Source: Flavobacterium marginilacus (GTDB lineage Bacteria > Bacteroidota > Bacteroidia > Flavobacteriales > Flavobacteriaceae). From it: 64,000 nt of DNA. The translations under genes were made by a program, and so were the position numbers. Positions 16,406 through 26,183 of this stretch are shown here, in pieces (position 1 is the first letter of the stretch; the number at the start of each line of letters is the position of its first letter). The stretch lies in assembly GCF_026870155.1 (NCBI RefSeq), contig NZ_CP113975.1:2666001-2730000 (forward strand), given 5' to 3'. The notes below the pieces were generated by a model, which searched no databases, had not been told where the DNA came from, and saw nothing but the letters and a program-made list of their open reading frames with translations.

Positions 16406-18517
16406 ATGACAACAGAAATTTTACACGCCAAACTCAAGGAAAATTTTGGATTTGAAAAATTCAGACCCAATCAGGAAAACATTATTAATAGCATTCTTTC
16501 CGGAAAAGATGCTCTCGCCATCATGCCAACTGGAGGTGGAAAATCAATATGCTTTCAGCTTCCTGCCCTAATTCTTCCAGGAATTACAATTGTGATTTCG
16601 CCATTGATAGCCTTGATGAAAGATCAGGTTGACAGTTTAAAATCCAATGGAATTCCTGCTTGTTATATCAACAGCAGTCAGTCTTCAGAAGAACAGGATT
16701 TTCATATTCAAAACCTAAAAGATAAAAAAGTCAAACTCGTATATGTAGCGCCGGAAAGTCTGTCATTTTTAGAAAATGCTTTTAGCCAGATAATTGTTAG
16801 TCTCATTGCAATTGATGAAGCACATTGCATATCTGCTTGGGGTCACGATTTTCGTCCGGCTTACACCAATTTAGGTTATCTCAAAAACCGCTTTCCTTCT
16901 ACTCCAATCTTAGCTTTGACTGCAACTGCTGATAAAGCAACCCGTACTGACATCTGCAAGCAATTAGAATTGAAGGAACCCGAAATTTTTGTAGCATCTT
17001 TTGACAGGAAAAATTTGAGTCTTGAAGTCAGACCGGCTTTAGACCGTGTGCAGCAGATTATTGATTTCATAAAAAATAAACCGAATGAATCGGGTATCGT
17101 ATATTGCCTGAGCCGGAAGACCACAGAAGAACTTTCTGAAAAACTTCAGAAAAAAGGAATAAATGCAAAAGCTTATCATGCAGGCTTGGACAACAAAATG
17201 CGTTCTAAAACTCAGGACGAATTTATCAATGATGACTGTCAAGTTGTTTGTGCAACCATTGCTTTCGGAATGGGAATTGATAAATCTAATGTCCGCTGGG
17301 TAATTCATTATAATCTGCCAAAAAATATTGAAGGCTATTATCAGGAAATTGGAAGAGCCGGCCGTGACGGTTTGCCGTCCGAAACCGTTTTATTTGAAAG
17401 CTACGGTGACATGATTCAGCTGCAAAAATTTGCCTCTGAAGGATTAAACGCCGAAGTACAGCTGGCCAAATTGGAGCGGATGAAACAATATGCTGATGCA
17501 CTGAGCTGCCGCAGAAAAATACTGCTTTCGTATTTTGGTGAATTGGTAACTGAGAATTGCGGTAATTGTGATATCTGCAAAAACCCTCCAGCATTTTTTG
17601 ACGGAACTATTATTGCTCAAAAAGCTTTATCGGCAGTTGCACGCCTTCAGGAATCTGAAGCGCTGCCTGTAATTGTGGATTTTTTGAGAGGTTCAAAAAA
17701 TGCTTCCATTTATGACAAAGGCTACCAAAATTTAAAAACTTACGGAGTTGGTGCAGACTTATCATGGTACGACTGGAATCAATATCTTATTCAATTGATC
17801 AATTTGGGATATTGCGAAATTGCTTTTCATCAACAGAATAAAATAAAATTGACCACTTTTGCCAAAAAAGTATTATTTGACGGCGAAAAAGTAAAGCTGA
17901 CGACTGTTCAAAAAATGAATAAAGAAAAAGCTGAAGCTAAAACTGTTAAAACAAAATCAGCTGTAAATTCTCTTTTTGAGTTTCTTAGAAAACTTCGTAC
18001 TGAAATTGCAAAAGAAGAAGCAGTTCCAGCTTATGTAATTTTTAGTGATGCAACTTTGAAACAATTAGAAATTCACCGGCCAATGAGCGACTCTGACTTT
18101 TTAGCGATTGATGGAGTTGGAAAAGCAAAATTGGAAAAATACGGTGACGTTTTTATTAAAGCAATTATTGAATTTGAAAATATAAAAAAAATAAGAGCAA
18201 AAAAAGAAAGTTCAACTTATAAAGAAACTTTGGAACTATTTCAAAGCGGAATAAAAGTTGAAGAAATTGCAATAAAAAGAAAATTGGGAGTTGCAACTAT
18301 AATTTCGCATTTAGCTAAATTATACAATGACGGTCATCCAATAAATTTGAGAGAATTTATAAATGATCAGGAAATTGCAAAAATAGCGGAAGCAAAAATA
18401 AAACTGGAATCTCCAAATGCTTTGAAACCTTATTTTGATTTTTTTGAAGAACAAATTTCGTATGACAAAATCAGGGTTGGATTAACAATACTCGAAAAAG
18501 AAAACTTAGTATTCTAA
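16406..18517 (+). CDS. recQ: ATP-dependent DNA helicase RecQ
   Basis: 3'-5' DNA helicase for recombination and fork repair. The N-terminal helicase core has Walker A MPTGGGKS (Lys46), AIDEAHCISAWGHDFRP (motif II plus aromatic loop), LALTATAD (motif III) and QEIGRAGRDG (motif VI). The RQC region has four cysteines in a zinc-binding pattern (SCRRKILLSYFGE, CGNCDICKNPP). An HRDC-type domain (AIDGVGKAKLEKYG) and a helical C-terminal extension complete the 703 residues. The deoxyinosine glycosylase gene begins 4 bp after the stop, so the two repair genes are co-transcribed. Confidence 0.96.
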   Translation: MTTEILHAKLKENFGFEKFRPNQENIINSILSGKDALAIMPTGGGKSICFQLPALILPGITIVISPLIALMKDQVDSLKSNGIPACYINSSQSSEEQDFHIQNLKDKKVKLVYVAPESLSFLENAFSQIIVSLIAIDEAHCISAWGHDFRPAYTNLGYLKNRFPSTPILALTATADKATRTDICKQLELKEPEIFVASFDRKNLSLEVRPALDRVQQIIDFIKNKPNESGIVYCLSRKTTEELSEKLQKKGINAKAYHAGLDNKMRSKTQDEFINDDCQVVCATIAFGMGIDKSNVRWVIHYNLPKNIEGYYQEIGRAGRDGLPSETVLFESYGDMIQLQKFASEGLNAEVQLAKLERMKQYADALSCRRKILLSYFGELVTENCGNCDICKNPPAFFDGTIIAQKALSAVARLQESEALPVIVDFLRGSKNASIYDKGYQNLKTYGVGADLSWYDWNQYLIQLINLGYCEIAFHQQNKIKLTTFAKKVLFDGEKVKLTTVQKMNKEKAEAKTVKTKSAVNSLFEFLRKLRTEIAKEEAVPAYVIFSDATLKQLEIHRPMSDSDFLAIDGVGKAKLEKYGDVFIKAIIEFENIKKIRAKKESSTYKETLELFQSGIKVEEIAIKRKLGVATIISHLAKLYNDGHPINLREFINDQEIAKIAEAKIKLESPNALKPYFDFFEEQISYDKIRVGLTILEKENLVF

Positions 18518-18521
18518 TTTT

Positions 18522-19007
18522 ATGGCAATATATTCTTTTCCATATTTTATTGATTCCAATACCAAGGTATTAATTTTGGGAACTATGCCTGGAGCTATGT
18601 CTCTTGAAAAACAAGAATATTATGCACACCCAAGAAATCATTTTTGGAAAATAATCTGTACACTATTTGATGCATTGCCAATTCCAGTAAATTTTGAAGA
18701 AAAAATTAAAATTCTTAAAGAAAATAAAATTGGGATTTGGGATGTCCTAGAAAATTGTGAAAGAAAAGGAAGTTTAGACATTCACATTAAAAATCATAAA
18801 GAAAATGATTTTGAAAATTTATTTAAGCAATTTCCAAAAATCAGAAATATCATTTTTAATGGAAAACAGAGTCATACTTTTTTTATAAAGAAGTTTGGAA
18901 AAATTGAAGGCATCACCTATCATGTGATGCCTTCAACTAGCCCAGCTAATACTATGACTTTTGAAAATAAATTAAAAATCTGGACAGAATGTTTTAAACA
19001 AAACTAA
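18522..19007 (+). CDS. DNA-deoxyinosine glycosylase (UDG superfamily)
   Basis: Small (161 aa) uracil-DNA-glycosylase-fold protein. The first motif LILGTMPGAMSLEKQEYYAHPRN has the superfamily's active-site loop, with the Asn-containing HPRNHFW pattern typical of the hypoxanthine/deoxyinosine glycosylase branch. The C-terminal motif HVMPSTSPAN corresponds to the DNA-intercalation loop. It would excise hypoxanthine (deaminated adenine) from DNA. Coupled to recQ. Its stop overlaps the 3' end of the convergent dinB-family gene by 4 bp. Confidence 0.85.
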   Translation: MAIYSFPYFIDSNTKVLILGTMPGAMSLEKQEYYAHPRNHFWKIICTLFDALPIPVNFEEKIKILKENKIGIWDVLENCERKGSLDIHIKNHKENDFENLFKQFPKIRNIIFNGKQSHTFFIKKFGKIEGITYHVMPSTSPANTMTFENKLKIWTECFKQN

Positions 19008-19525
19008 TTGTTTAAATATCTTTCTGCGAAAATTCTCTGATGATGTTTAAGATGACCAAGGAGTATAAAACCTATGGCTCTTACTGAAATTTCATGATTT
19101 GATGCAGTCCCTATTCTTCTTAGCTGTTCATCTGAAAAACTTTTGAACATCAGTAAGTTAGAATGTCTTACCGCTGAGAATTCAGTTAATAAATCCTGAA
19201 TACTTCTGCTTTTGGCATCAGTATTGTCAGCATAATCATTTTCTTCAAAACCAGGCAATGATGTTTTATCATTTCTGGAAATTCTCAGAGCACGATAACT
19301 AAAAATTCTTTCAGTATCAATAATGTGCTGAATAATTTCTTTGATGGTCCATTTACCTTCGGCATAACTGTAATCAAATTTGTCCAAAGGAATATTTTGG
19401 ACAAATTTGATAAAATCATGCAAACTAATTTCTAATTCTTCAAATAATTCAACATTTTCTAATGCTTGTATGTAGGTGGCATTAAATTTTGAATATTCAT
19501 CTACTGGCAATTGATTGGAATTCAT
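19004..19525 (-). CDS. DinB-family (DUF664-like) putative metal-dependent hydrolase/transferase
   Basis: A 173-residue four-helix-bundle protein. Metal-ligand candidates are the His in WTIKEIIQHIIDTE and the two in LGHLKHHQRIFAERYL near the C-terminus, the usual three-His pattern of the DinB/YfiT superfamily. Many members are thiol transferases (bacillithiol, mycothiol) but in this phylum the substrate is unknown. Monocistronic, convergent with the deoxyinosine glycosylase gene. Confidence 0.8.
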   Translation of the reverse strand: MNSNQLPVDEYSKFNATYIQALENVELFEELEISLHDFIKFVQNIPLDKFDYSYAEGKWTIKEIIQHIIDTERIFSYRALRISRNDKTSLPGFEENDYADNTDAKSRSIQDLLTEFSAVRHSNLLMFKSFSDEQLRRIGTASNHEISVRAIGFILLGHLKHHQRIFAERYLNN

Positions 19526-19570
19526 AATGACAATTTTTTTGAATTTAGAATTTAATTTTGCTTTAATATT

Positions 19571-22156
19571 TTAAGCTGAATTTCTGCTTGCATTAGTATT
19601 TCCAAAAAGTGAACGGGTCACAATTTTTTCATATACTTTTATTAAGTTCAAATCAGGGTTTTCTGCTTTGTTAAGTTCGCTTATTTTTAATAATGCATAT
19701 TGCTGTATTGTTAACAGCGGCAACACAATACGCTCTCTCATCTGAATAGAAGCTATACCATCAGGATAGTTTTCCATTAACTGAGCATGACCGGCAATTT
19801 TTAATAACAATCTTTTTGTTTCCAAAAATTCATCATAAATAATCTGCCAAAATGCACCAAATTCAGGATCCTTACTCATATAAGCAGTCAATGGGAAAAA
19901 TGATTTAGCCAATGACATCATACTGTTTTCAAGGAGTGTTCGGAAAAATAACGAACTATCATATAGATTTTGTGCTTTCTCCCATTGATTGGTATCTTCA
20001 AAATGTTTCAGTGCTGAGCCAACACCGAAAAATCCAGGTACGTTTTGTTTTAACTGACTCCAGGAACCTACAAACGGAATTGCTCTTAAGTCAGCAAAAT
20101 CAAGTGTTTCAGATTTGCTTCTTTTAGATGGACGGCTTCCTATATTTGTTTTTGCATAATATTTCAAAGTACTCATCTGTTCCAAATAAGGAATAAACTT
20201 AGGATGGTTTTTGAAATTCAAATATTTGTTATAACCCAATTCAGCCATCTGATCTAGGATTTCTTTATCTTCAGCAGATAATTCATTTTGTCCTAAATTG
20301 AAAACCTGATTAGCAACACCAGCACTCAAAAGGTTTTCTAAATTATAGCGGCAAGAATCTAAAGTTCCAAAATTTGAACTAATGGTTTGTCCTTGAATTG
20401 TAATCTGAATTTCGTTATTCTCAATATTTGGTCCAAGCGAAGCGTAAAATTTATGTGTTTTTCCGCCACCACGTGCAGGAGGTCCACCGCGTCCATCAAA
20501 GAAAATTGCATTTATTCCATATTTTCTTGACATTTCTGTCAAAGCTTCTTTTGCTTTATAAATACTCCAGTTCGCCATTAAATAACCACCATCTTTTGTT
20601 CCGTCAGAAAAACCTAGCATTATTGTCTGCTTATTGTTTCTGTTTGCCAGATGCTGAGCATACTCAGGGTTTGTATATAATGTCTCCATCACTAAATGGG
20701 CATTATGCAAATCATCTACCGATTCAAAGAGCGGGATGATATCTACTGTAGCATTTTCCCAATTGCATAATTTGAACAAGGCAAAAGTTTCCATGACATT
20801 AAGTGCACTTTCATTATTACTAATGATATAACGGTTGGCACCAAATTCGCCATTGTTCTGTTGAATTGTCTTAATAGATTGAATTGACTCAATAGTTGAT
20901 CTTGTCATTTCATTTTCAAAATCAGTGGCATCAAGATTCCCTTTTAATGTAGACAATACTTCCAATTTTTTTTCATCTGTTAATTGGAAATAATCTTCTG
21001 GAAAAATATTTTCTTTTGATTTTGAGTAATAATCTACAATATCATAAAAAACACTTTGGTGAATTTTACTATTTTGTCTAATATCCAAAGTAGCAAAATG
21101 GAAACCGAATAAATTGATTCGGATAAGCAGCGCATCTATTTGGTCAACATAAAGTGACTGATGCTGTTCAATTATTATGGTTTTTATTTTGTTCAGCTGT
21201 AGTTTAAACTCATCAAGAGTTATGAAAATATCTCCTTTAGAATAGAAAACGGAACGGTATAATTTTTGTTCAAGTTCCATTACCAATGAATCTACAACTG
21301 GGAAAGTCAGTTTTCTTTTTAAATTTCGAATTTCAAAATAATAACATTTTAAAATAGAAGTTCTTAAACGTTCAGCAACTTTCAGAGTGATTTCGGTAGT
21401 TACGAATGGATTTCCATCACGGTCACCACCTGGCCAGAAACCAAGTTTAATCAATGGATTTTTTATAGATTCCCCTTCAAAAACATTTTTTTGCAGGTAA
21501 TGAACCATTTCTCCAGAAGTGTTATAAAAAACATTTTCCAAATACCAGATTAAGCTTACTGCTTCATCAAAAGGATTGGGTTTCTCGTTTTGAATAAAAG
21601 GAGTTTTTCCTAATTGAGCAAGTAATTGTTTGATTTCCAGTAAATTATTTTTACGGATTGCCTCTGTCAAATCGTTAATAATTCCTAAAACAGCACCAGG
21701 ATAAAATTGAGTTGGATGTGCAGTTAATACAGTACGCACATTGAAGTTTTCTAAGAAATCGATTAACTCTTCCTTGTTTCCTCTTACATCTGATTTTTCT
21801 TTTATATCACGCAGTGAACCTCTTCCCTCCATGTTATTTACGACAGGAAAAGCGGCATCTTCAATTGCATCAAACAAAACAATCTGACGTTCAATGTATT
21901 GTATAAAATGAAACATCAAATTAATTTTATCTTTCTCAGAATCACTGTGCATGTATTTATCTGAAAAGAAATCAAATATTTCAGTAGGAGTCTTTTGTTT
22001 TTTGAAACCACTATCACAAAGTTCTGTGAAAATAGGTAATAAAACACCTGTATTATCCACAGAATCAAAAGGTAATGTTATAAAAACACTATTGTAAATA
22101 TGGTATTTAGATAAAACATTTTCATTAAAACGTTCTATTTTTGGTAACGTATACAT
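19571..22156 (-). CDS. ppc: Phosphoenolpyruvate carboxylase
   Basis: Anaplerotic enzyme: PEP plus bicarbonate to oxaloacetate and phosphate. 861 residues, the normal bacterial length. Visible motifs are VLTAHPTQF (catalytic His), GGDRDGNPFVT, MLGFSDGTKDGGYLMANW (PEP/metal site), FFDGRGGPPARGGG (the catalytic glycine/arginine loop, here with Asp where many enzymes have His) and the C-terminal GNTNASRNSA that corresponds to the RNTG end in the active site. Transcribed alone on the minus strand; the lrp-type gene upstream has its own terminator in between. Confidence 0.95.
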   Translation of the reverse strand: MYTLPKIERFNENVLSKYHIYNSVFITLPFDSVDNTGVLLPIFTELCDSGFKKQKTPTEIFDFFSDKYMHSDSEKDKINLMFHFIQYIERQIVLFDAIEDAAFPVVNNMEGRGSLRDIKEKSDVRGNKEELIDFLENFNVRTVLTAHPTQFYPGAVLGIINDLTEAIRKNNLLEIKQLLAQLGKTPFIQNEKPNPFDEAVSLIWYLENVFYNTSGEMVHYLQKNVFEGESIKNPLIKLGFWPGGDRDGNPFVTTEITLKVAERLRTSILKCYYFEIRNLKRKLTFPVVDSLVMELEQKLYRSVFYSKGDIFITLDEFKLQLNKIKTIIIEQHQSLYVDQIDALLIRINLFGFHFATLDIRQNSKIHQSVFYDIVDYYSKSKENIFPEDYFQLTDEKKLEVLSTLKGNLDATDFENEMTRSTIESIQSIKTIQQNNGEFGANRYIISNNESALNVMETFALFKLCNWENATVDIIPLFESVDDLHNAHLVMETLYTNPEYAQHLANRNNKQTIMLGFSDGTKDGGYLMANWSIYKAKEALTEMSRKYGINAIFFDGRGGPPARGGGKTHKFYASLGPNIENNEIQITIQGQTISSNFGTLDSCRYNLENLLSAGVANQVFNLGQNELSAEDKEILDQMAELGYNKYLNFKNHPKFIPYLEQMSTLKYYAKTNIGSRPSKRSKSETLDFADLRAIPFVGSWSQLKQNVPGFFGVGSALKHFEDTNQWEKAQNLYDSSLFFRTLLENSMMSLAKSFFPLTAYMSKDPEFGAFWQIIYDEFLETKRLLLKIAGHAQLMENYPDGIASIQMRERIVLPLLTIQQYALLKISELNKAENPDLNLIKVYEKIVTRSLFGNTNASRNSA

Positions 22157-22189
22157 AATTAGACTATTAGTTTATTGGTTAATCTAACA

Positions 22190-22219
22190 TAAAAAAACCC
22201 CAAGGTTACACTTGAGGTT
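22190..22219 (-). terminator. Terminator of the Lrp-family gene
   Basis: On the minus strand AACCTCAAG, a 5-base loop and CTTGGGGTT (one G-T pair), followed by seven T. It lies 25 bp after the stop of the regulator gene. Confidence 0.75.
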
Positions 22220-22243
22220 ATATTTACATATAGCATTCAAGAT

Positions 22244-22723
22244 TTACATTTCTTTGAAAATGGTATGCATCAAACGCTTTTTATCATTAATGCTTTCTTC
22301 AAGAGAAATCATAGTTTCTGTTCTATAAACACCCTCGATATCATCAATCATAAAAATAACATCTTTTGCATGTTTAGTATCTTTTGCTCTTATCTTGCAA
22401 AAAATATTGAACTTACCTGTAGTTACAGAAGCTACAGTTACAAATGGAATCTCATTAATACGCTCTAAAACGAATTTTGTCTGTGAAGTATTGTTAAGAA
22501 AAACACCTACATAAGCAATAAATGAATATCCTAATTTATCATAATCAAGGACTAAAGAAGATCCCATGATGATACCTGCATCTTCCATTTTTTTTACCCT
22601 AACATGAACCGTTCCAGCTGAAATCAATAATTTTTTAGCAATGTCTGTAAACGGAACTCTTGTGTTGTCTATCAACATATCTAAAATCTGGTGATCTACT
22701 TCATCTAAACGAAACTTACTCAT
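22244..22723 (-). CDS. Lrp/AsnC-family transcriptional regulator
   Basis: 159 residues: N-terminal winged HTH (VDHQILDMLIDNTRVPFTDIAKKLLISAGTVHVRVKKME) and C-terminal RAM/AsnC effector domain (VYRTETMISLEES near the end). Family members sense amino acids as octamers of dimers and often control their own gene. The upstream region is AT-rich without a full TAnnTTTG box. Target genes cannot be told from position alone; it separates ppc from the M14 peptidase gene and forms its own unit. Confidence 0.92.
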   Translation of the reverse strand: MSKFRLDEVDHQILDMLIDNTRVPFTDIAKKLLISAGTVHVRVKKMEDAGIIMGSSLVLDYDKLGYSFIAYVGVFLNNTSQTKFVLERINEIPFVTVASVTTGKFNIFCKIRAKDTKHAKDVIFMIDDIEGVYRTETMISLEESINDKKRLMHTIFKEM

Positions 22724-22799
22724 AATTCTTTTATTATATGGTTATTTGCTATTAAAAAAGTTAAAATTATAAATAAAAATTAAATAATCGGCAAAAAAA

Positions 22800-23954
22800 T
22801 CATTTTTTTATCTTTCCATTAAGAAAAAATACTTTTTTATCAAAATTAAAATTGGCAATTTGTCCAATTTTTGGCAGATTATCAAAATCATCTTGATATA
22901 AAGCTCCTTTAGCATCGTACTCGAAATGACCGAAATATTTCTTTAAATCTCCTACTTCAACTATGTAAGCATTAAAATTTAATTTGTTATCGATTAACTC
23001 TTCTTTATATTGAGCCACAAAATTGGTGATTATTTCATTACCATCATAATTTATTTTGACATTTTTGTATATAAAATCAAAAAAAACAACATTATTCTGA
23101 GGAATGTTTAAATATTTATCATTTCTATTATCAACTATAACGTTTTCGTTGAGAATAATGAAACTTGTAAGCAATGACATGAATACGAATTTTCTTGTTT
23201 TTTCTCTTTCGTAATCATCAGGATAATGCCCGGCCTCGAATAATATTGTTGGAACACCTAAATATTGAAAGGTATCACCAATACAATTAATGTTAAATGA
23301 ATCATCAAATCGTCCTATTTGGCCAGGAATATAATTTTGTAATACTTCAGTAATGCCAGCGATTAGATTTATAGCTTTCAAACGTGATTCATTTACCTCT
23401 CTTTCTTCATTGTAAGAAGGTGCCAAAAAAGAAACTGTTGCAGGTTTTCCAGTATCAGCAACTCCAAAAATAGTGCGCTGATCGTGAAGGTTAAAACAGT
23501 AATCCGGTTTGAAATCTTCAAATACCGCTCTTAATATCTTACTCTCCGGCTGAGTAAGATTCTGAGAGTCTCTATTCAAATCAATATTGTTTGCATTGGC
23601 TCTAGTGTATAATTTAGCTCCGTCCGGATTCAACATCGGGATACAGTAAAAAGTAAAACGATTTAAAAGGTCTTTGGCTAAATCCGATCCATTATTTAAA
23701 AGATTCATAAAATCGAATAACGCTTTGGTCGTCGTACTTTCGTTTCCATGCATTTGTGACCAAAGATAAATTTTGGTTTTACCTGATCCTTTTTGATAGC
23801 TGTATATTGGTTTTCCTAAAACCGATTCTCCAATAATAGTTACATCCTTTTTTAAAGATTCTTTGTTTAATAATGGCTCAATATTTTCTAAAGTTATATA
23901 ACGCCCCTGTATTGTGTTTTCTTTATTTTGATTAAATAAAAGTTCTAAATCCAT
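22800..23954 (-). CDS. M14-family zinc carboxypeptidase
   Basis: 384 residues without signal peptide, so probably cytoplasmic. The N-terminal M14 domain carries the zinc ligands: His-Glu in SQMHGNESTT, His in NLHDQRTIFG, and the catalytic Glu in ILFEAGHYPDD. The C-terminal ~110 residues form a separate beta-rich region (IVDNRNDKYLNIPQNNVVFF onward). It would trim C-terminal residues from peptides. A TACTTTTG element precedes the gene on the same strand. Confidence 0.88.
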   Translation of the reverse strand: MDLELLFNQNKENTIQGRYITLENIEPLLNKESLKKDVTIIGESVLGKPIYSYQKGSGKTKIYLWSQMHGNESTTTKALFDFMNLLNNGSDLAKDLLNRFTFYCIPMLNPDGAKLYTRANANNIDLNRDSQNLTQPESKILRAVFEDFKPDYCFNLHDQRTIFGVADTGKPATVSFLAPSYNEEREVNESRLKAINLIAGITEVLQNYIPGQIGRFDDSFNINCIGDTFQYLGVPTILFEAGHYPDDYEREKTRKFVFMSLLTSFIILNENVIVDNRNDKYLNIPQNNVVFFDFIYKNVKINYDGNEIITNFVAQYKEELIDNKLNFNAYIVEVGDLKKYFGHFEYDAKGALYQDDFDNLPKIGQIANFNFDKKVFFLNGKIKK

Positions 23955-23972
23955 GTTTTATAATTTGATTTA

Positions 23973-23980
23973 CAAAAGTA
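23973..23980 (-). promoter_or_regulatory. -7 element of the M14 peptidase gene
   Basis: TACTTTTG on the minus strand, 18 bp before the ATG. TTTGTAAAC words recur around it (near 24000 and 24032), which may be coincidental in this AT-rich stretch. Confidence 0.5.
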
Positions 23981-24226
23981 AACATCTTTATTTTTACATT
24001 TGTAAACTAATGATTTTTTATTTTTTTTAAGTTTGTAAACACCTATTTTAATAATGGAAATAAATATTTATAACTTGAAAAAATATAAAAGTAAACTTTA
24101 TGTATCAACATATAAAATTCAAAATATCAATTCATTGAATGTCTTTATTTAAACTATTTAATTATATAGTTTATCATTCAATTTATATTTGGCCTTTGGA
24201 ATTTAGGTGATTACATAAGATTTGGT

Positions 24227-24234
24227 TACATTTG
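24227..24234 (+). promoter_or_regulatory. -7 element of the XRE-family gene
   Basis: TACATTTG 30 bp before the ATG of the HTH gene. The 310-bp divergent region between this gene and the M14 peptidase holds nothing else I can name. Confidence 0.55.
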
Positions 24235-24264
24235 TAAATGAGTTAATTTTAAATTGAATTCACA

Positions 24265-24717
24265 ATGGTAAACACGGATGATTTCATAAAAAGATTAGAA
24301 ATAATACTGGAGTATTACAGTCTTAATGCTTCTTCATTTGCAGATAAAATTGGAGTGCAGCGTTCCAGTTTGTCTCATTTGCTTTCAGGCAGAAATAAGC
24401 CAAGTCTGGATTTTATTTTGAAAATTACTGATATTTTCCCTGATGTAGACTTGTATTGGATATTGAAGGGGGCGGGAGTTTTCCCAAAGAAAATAGAAGA
24501 AAAAGATAATTTAAATTTAGATTCTGCTGCTACAAATTTTGACAGCCCTACTCCAATTGATTTATTTTCTCAAGTTTCTGTTTCGCCAGAATCTAAGTTT
24601 GATTCGAAAAAAATAAAACAGATGGAATCTTTTACTGAAAGTGAAAATCCTGATGAAGTAGAAAAAATAGTATTTTTTTATAAAAACGGAACATTCAAGA
24701 TTTATTCTCCAAGTTAA
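24265..24717 (+). CDS. XRE-family helix-turn-helix protein
   Basis: 150 residues. The N-terminal ~60 form a Cro/C1-type HTH (SASSFADKIGVQRSSLSHLLSGRNKPS) followed by DLYWILKGAGVFPK, typical of a group of flavobacterial XRE proteins. The rest is low-complexity and acidic, ending with a short strand pair (KIVFFYKNGTFKIYSP). Single-gene unit divergent from the M14 peptidase. Targets unknown. Confidence 0.88.
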   Translation: MVNTDDFIKRLEIILEYYSLNASSFADKIGVQRSSLSHLLSGRNKPSLDFILKITDIFPDVDLYWILKGAGVFPKKIEEKDNLNLDSAATNFDSPTPIDLFSQVSVSPESKFDSKKIKQMESFTESENPDEVEKIVFFYKNGTFKIYSPS

Positions 24718-24850
24718 TTTAAAATTTCATTAGACAAATATTTTCTATGAGCTTTTATAAGGAGCATATTTTCAATTTTAAAAATATCCCACAATTTACG
24801 AGAATTGAATATTCTGAACCAAGAGCCAAGAAAAAAAATCTATGCGATTC

Positions 24851-25420
24851 TCAGCAAGTTGAATCTTGAGAAATTTTATATCCGTTTTCTGGTATTTTTC
24901 CTTTTGCTCCAATAAAATGTTTGTTCAAATGAATTAGGTCTGGTTCAATATTACCTGTAGGATAAAATGCATTTCCAAAATCTACAGTTTTCTTTTCAAA
25001 ATTTATCGATACTGGTATAATTGGCACATTTGCTTTTACGGCGATGTAATAAAATCCAGTTTTGAGATGTTCTACTTTTTTGCGTGTACCTTCAGGAGAA
25101 AGTCCTAGTCTAAAAGTTTCTTTGGAATCAAATATACTGACTATAGAATCTACTTTGTTTAATCCTCCTGTTCTGTCTAGCGGAGAACCTCCTAAAGATT
25201 TAAAGAAGGAACCAAAAGGAAAACGGAATAATTCTTTTTTTCCAACCCAATTAATATCTGCTCCGATTGCTCCTTTACAAATAATAGCAATATAAAAATC
25301 ATGCCAGCTTGTATGAGGCATTACCATCAAGACGCTTTTTTTTATTTCCCTGTCAATATTGCCTTCTATTTTCCAGCCCATTATCTTTTCAAAAAACCAT
25401 CTGCAGATTTGTCTCTTCAT
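24851..25420 (-). CDS. 1-acyl-glycerol-3-phosphate acyltransferase-like protein
   Basis: 189-residue PlsC-superfamily protein. It has the HX4D catalytic motif (PHTSWHDFYIA), a glycine-containing block FRLGLSPEGTRKKVEHLKTGFYYIA (the EGTR substrate-binding motif) and VPIIPVSINF. At this size and with LGGSPLDR it resembles the short acyltransferases that acylate lysophospholipids or other glycolipids at the inner membrane. Divergent from the methyltransferase gene 64 bp away. Confidence 0.85.
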   Translation of the reverse strand: MKRQICRWFFEKIMGWKIEGNIDREIKKSVLMVMPHTSWHDFYIAIICKGAIGADINWVGKKELFRFPFGSFFKSLGGSPLDRTGGLNKVDSIVSIFDSKETFRLGLSPEGTRKKVEHLKTGFYYIAVKANVPIIPVSINFEKKTVDFGNAFYPTGNIEPDLIHLNKHFIGAKGKIPENGYKISQDSTC

Positions 25421-25458
25421 TTGTTCTTAGTTTTTACAAATTAAATAATTAAATGTCT

Positions 25459-25466
25459 TATTTTTG
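25459..25466 (+). promoter_or_regulatory. -7 element of the methyltransferase gene; decides its start
   Basis: TATTTTTG at 25459-25466. It overlaps an alternative TTG start at 25464, so translation should begin at the ATG at 25485. Confidence 0.5.
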
Positions 25467-25484
25467 AAAAAAACCAATAAATTA

Positions 25485-26150
25485 ATGTTTCGCAAATTAT
25501 TAAGTTACATCATACCCATCAAAATTTATACAACTAAATCTAAACTAAGTAAAACTATTGAAGTTACATGGGCCAATGGCGAGCTAGTTCTTGATTCAGA
25601 AAATACCAATTATTCTTATGGCAGTCTGCAGCGTATTCTGAGAATCGGATTAAAACACTTAGGATTTGATAAAATTGTAAAAATGAATCAAATATTAGTC
25701 CTAGGCGTTGCTGGCGGCAGTGTGATTAAAACATTAGTTGACGAAATTCATTTTGAAGGACAAATTACCGGTGTTGACATCGATCCGGATATTATTAAAA
25801 TTGCAAATAAATACTTCAGTCTTAATGAAATCAAAAATTTAAACATTGTGATTGATGATGCTTTTGAGTTTGTGTTGAAAACTAAAGACAGATACGATCT
25901 TATTATTATCGATATTTTTCAAGATACTAAGATGCCTAATTTTCTGTTTGAAAACTATTTTGTAAACCGAATTTGCTTTTTGCTCAAGAGTAAAGGAATC
26001 GTTCTTTTTAATACGATGTGTCTGTCGCGAGAAGATAATTTAAGAAATCAAAATTTCATTAAGGACTTTTGCGACGAATCCTACAAAACACAGACCATTC
26101 CTAGAGTTGAAGTTCACAATGAATTAATTATTATCGAAAAATTAAAATAA
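25485..26150 (+). CDS. Spermidine synthase-like SAM-binding protein
   Basis: 221 residues from the ATG MFRKLL. The Rossmann fold typical of the spermidine synthase/class I methyltransferase group is visible: ILVLGVAGGSVIKTL (SAM loop), ITGVDIDPDIIKIAN (acidic end of strand 2), NIVIDDAFEF and YDLIIIDIF. It lacks the N-terminal domain of true spermidine synthases. Reaction and substrate are unknown. Convergent with kdsB across a shared terminator. Confidence 0.8.
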   Translation: MFRKLLSYIIPIKIYTTKSKLSKTIEVTWANGELVLDSENTNYSYGSLQRILRIGLKHLGFDKIVKMNQILVLGVAGGSVIKTLVDEIHFEGQITGVDIDPDIIKIANKYFSLNEIKNLNIVIDDAFEFVLKTKDRYDLIIIDIFQDTKMPNFLFENYFVNRICFLLKSKGIVLFNTMCLSREDNLRNQNFIKDFCDESYKTQTIPRVEVHNELIIIEKLK

Positions 26151-26153
26151 AAA

Positions 26154-26183
26154 ATACTTCTTTGAACTAAATCAAAGAAGCAT
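26154..26183. terminator. Bidirectional terminator overlapping the 3' end of kdsB
   Basis: An inverted repeat ATACTTCTTTGA / TCAAAGAAGCAT with a 6-base loop. The right arm contains the last codons and TGA stop of kdsB, and A/T runs lie on both sides. Confidence 0.7.
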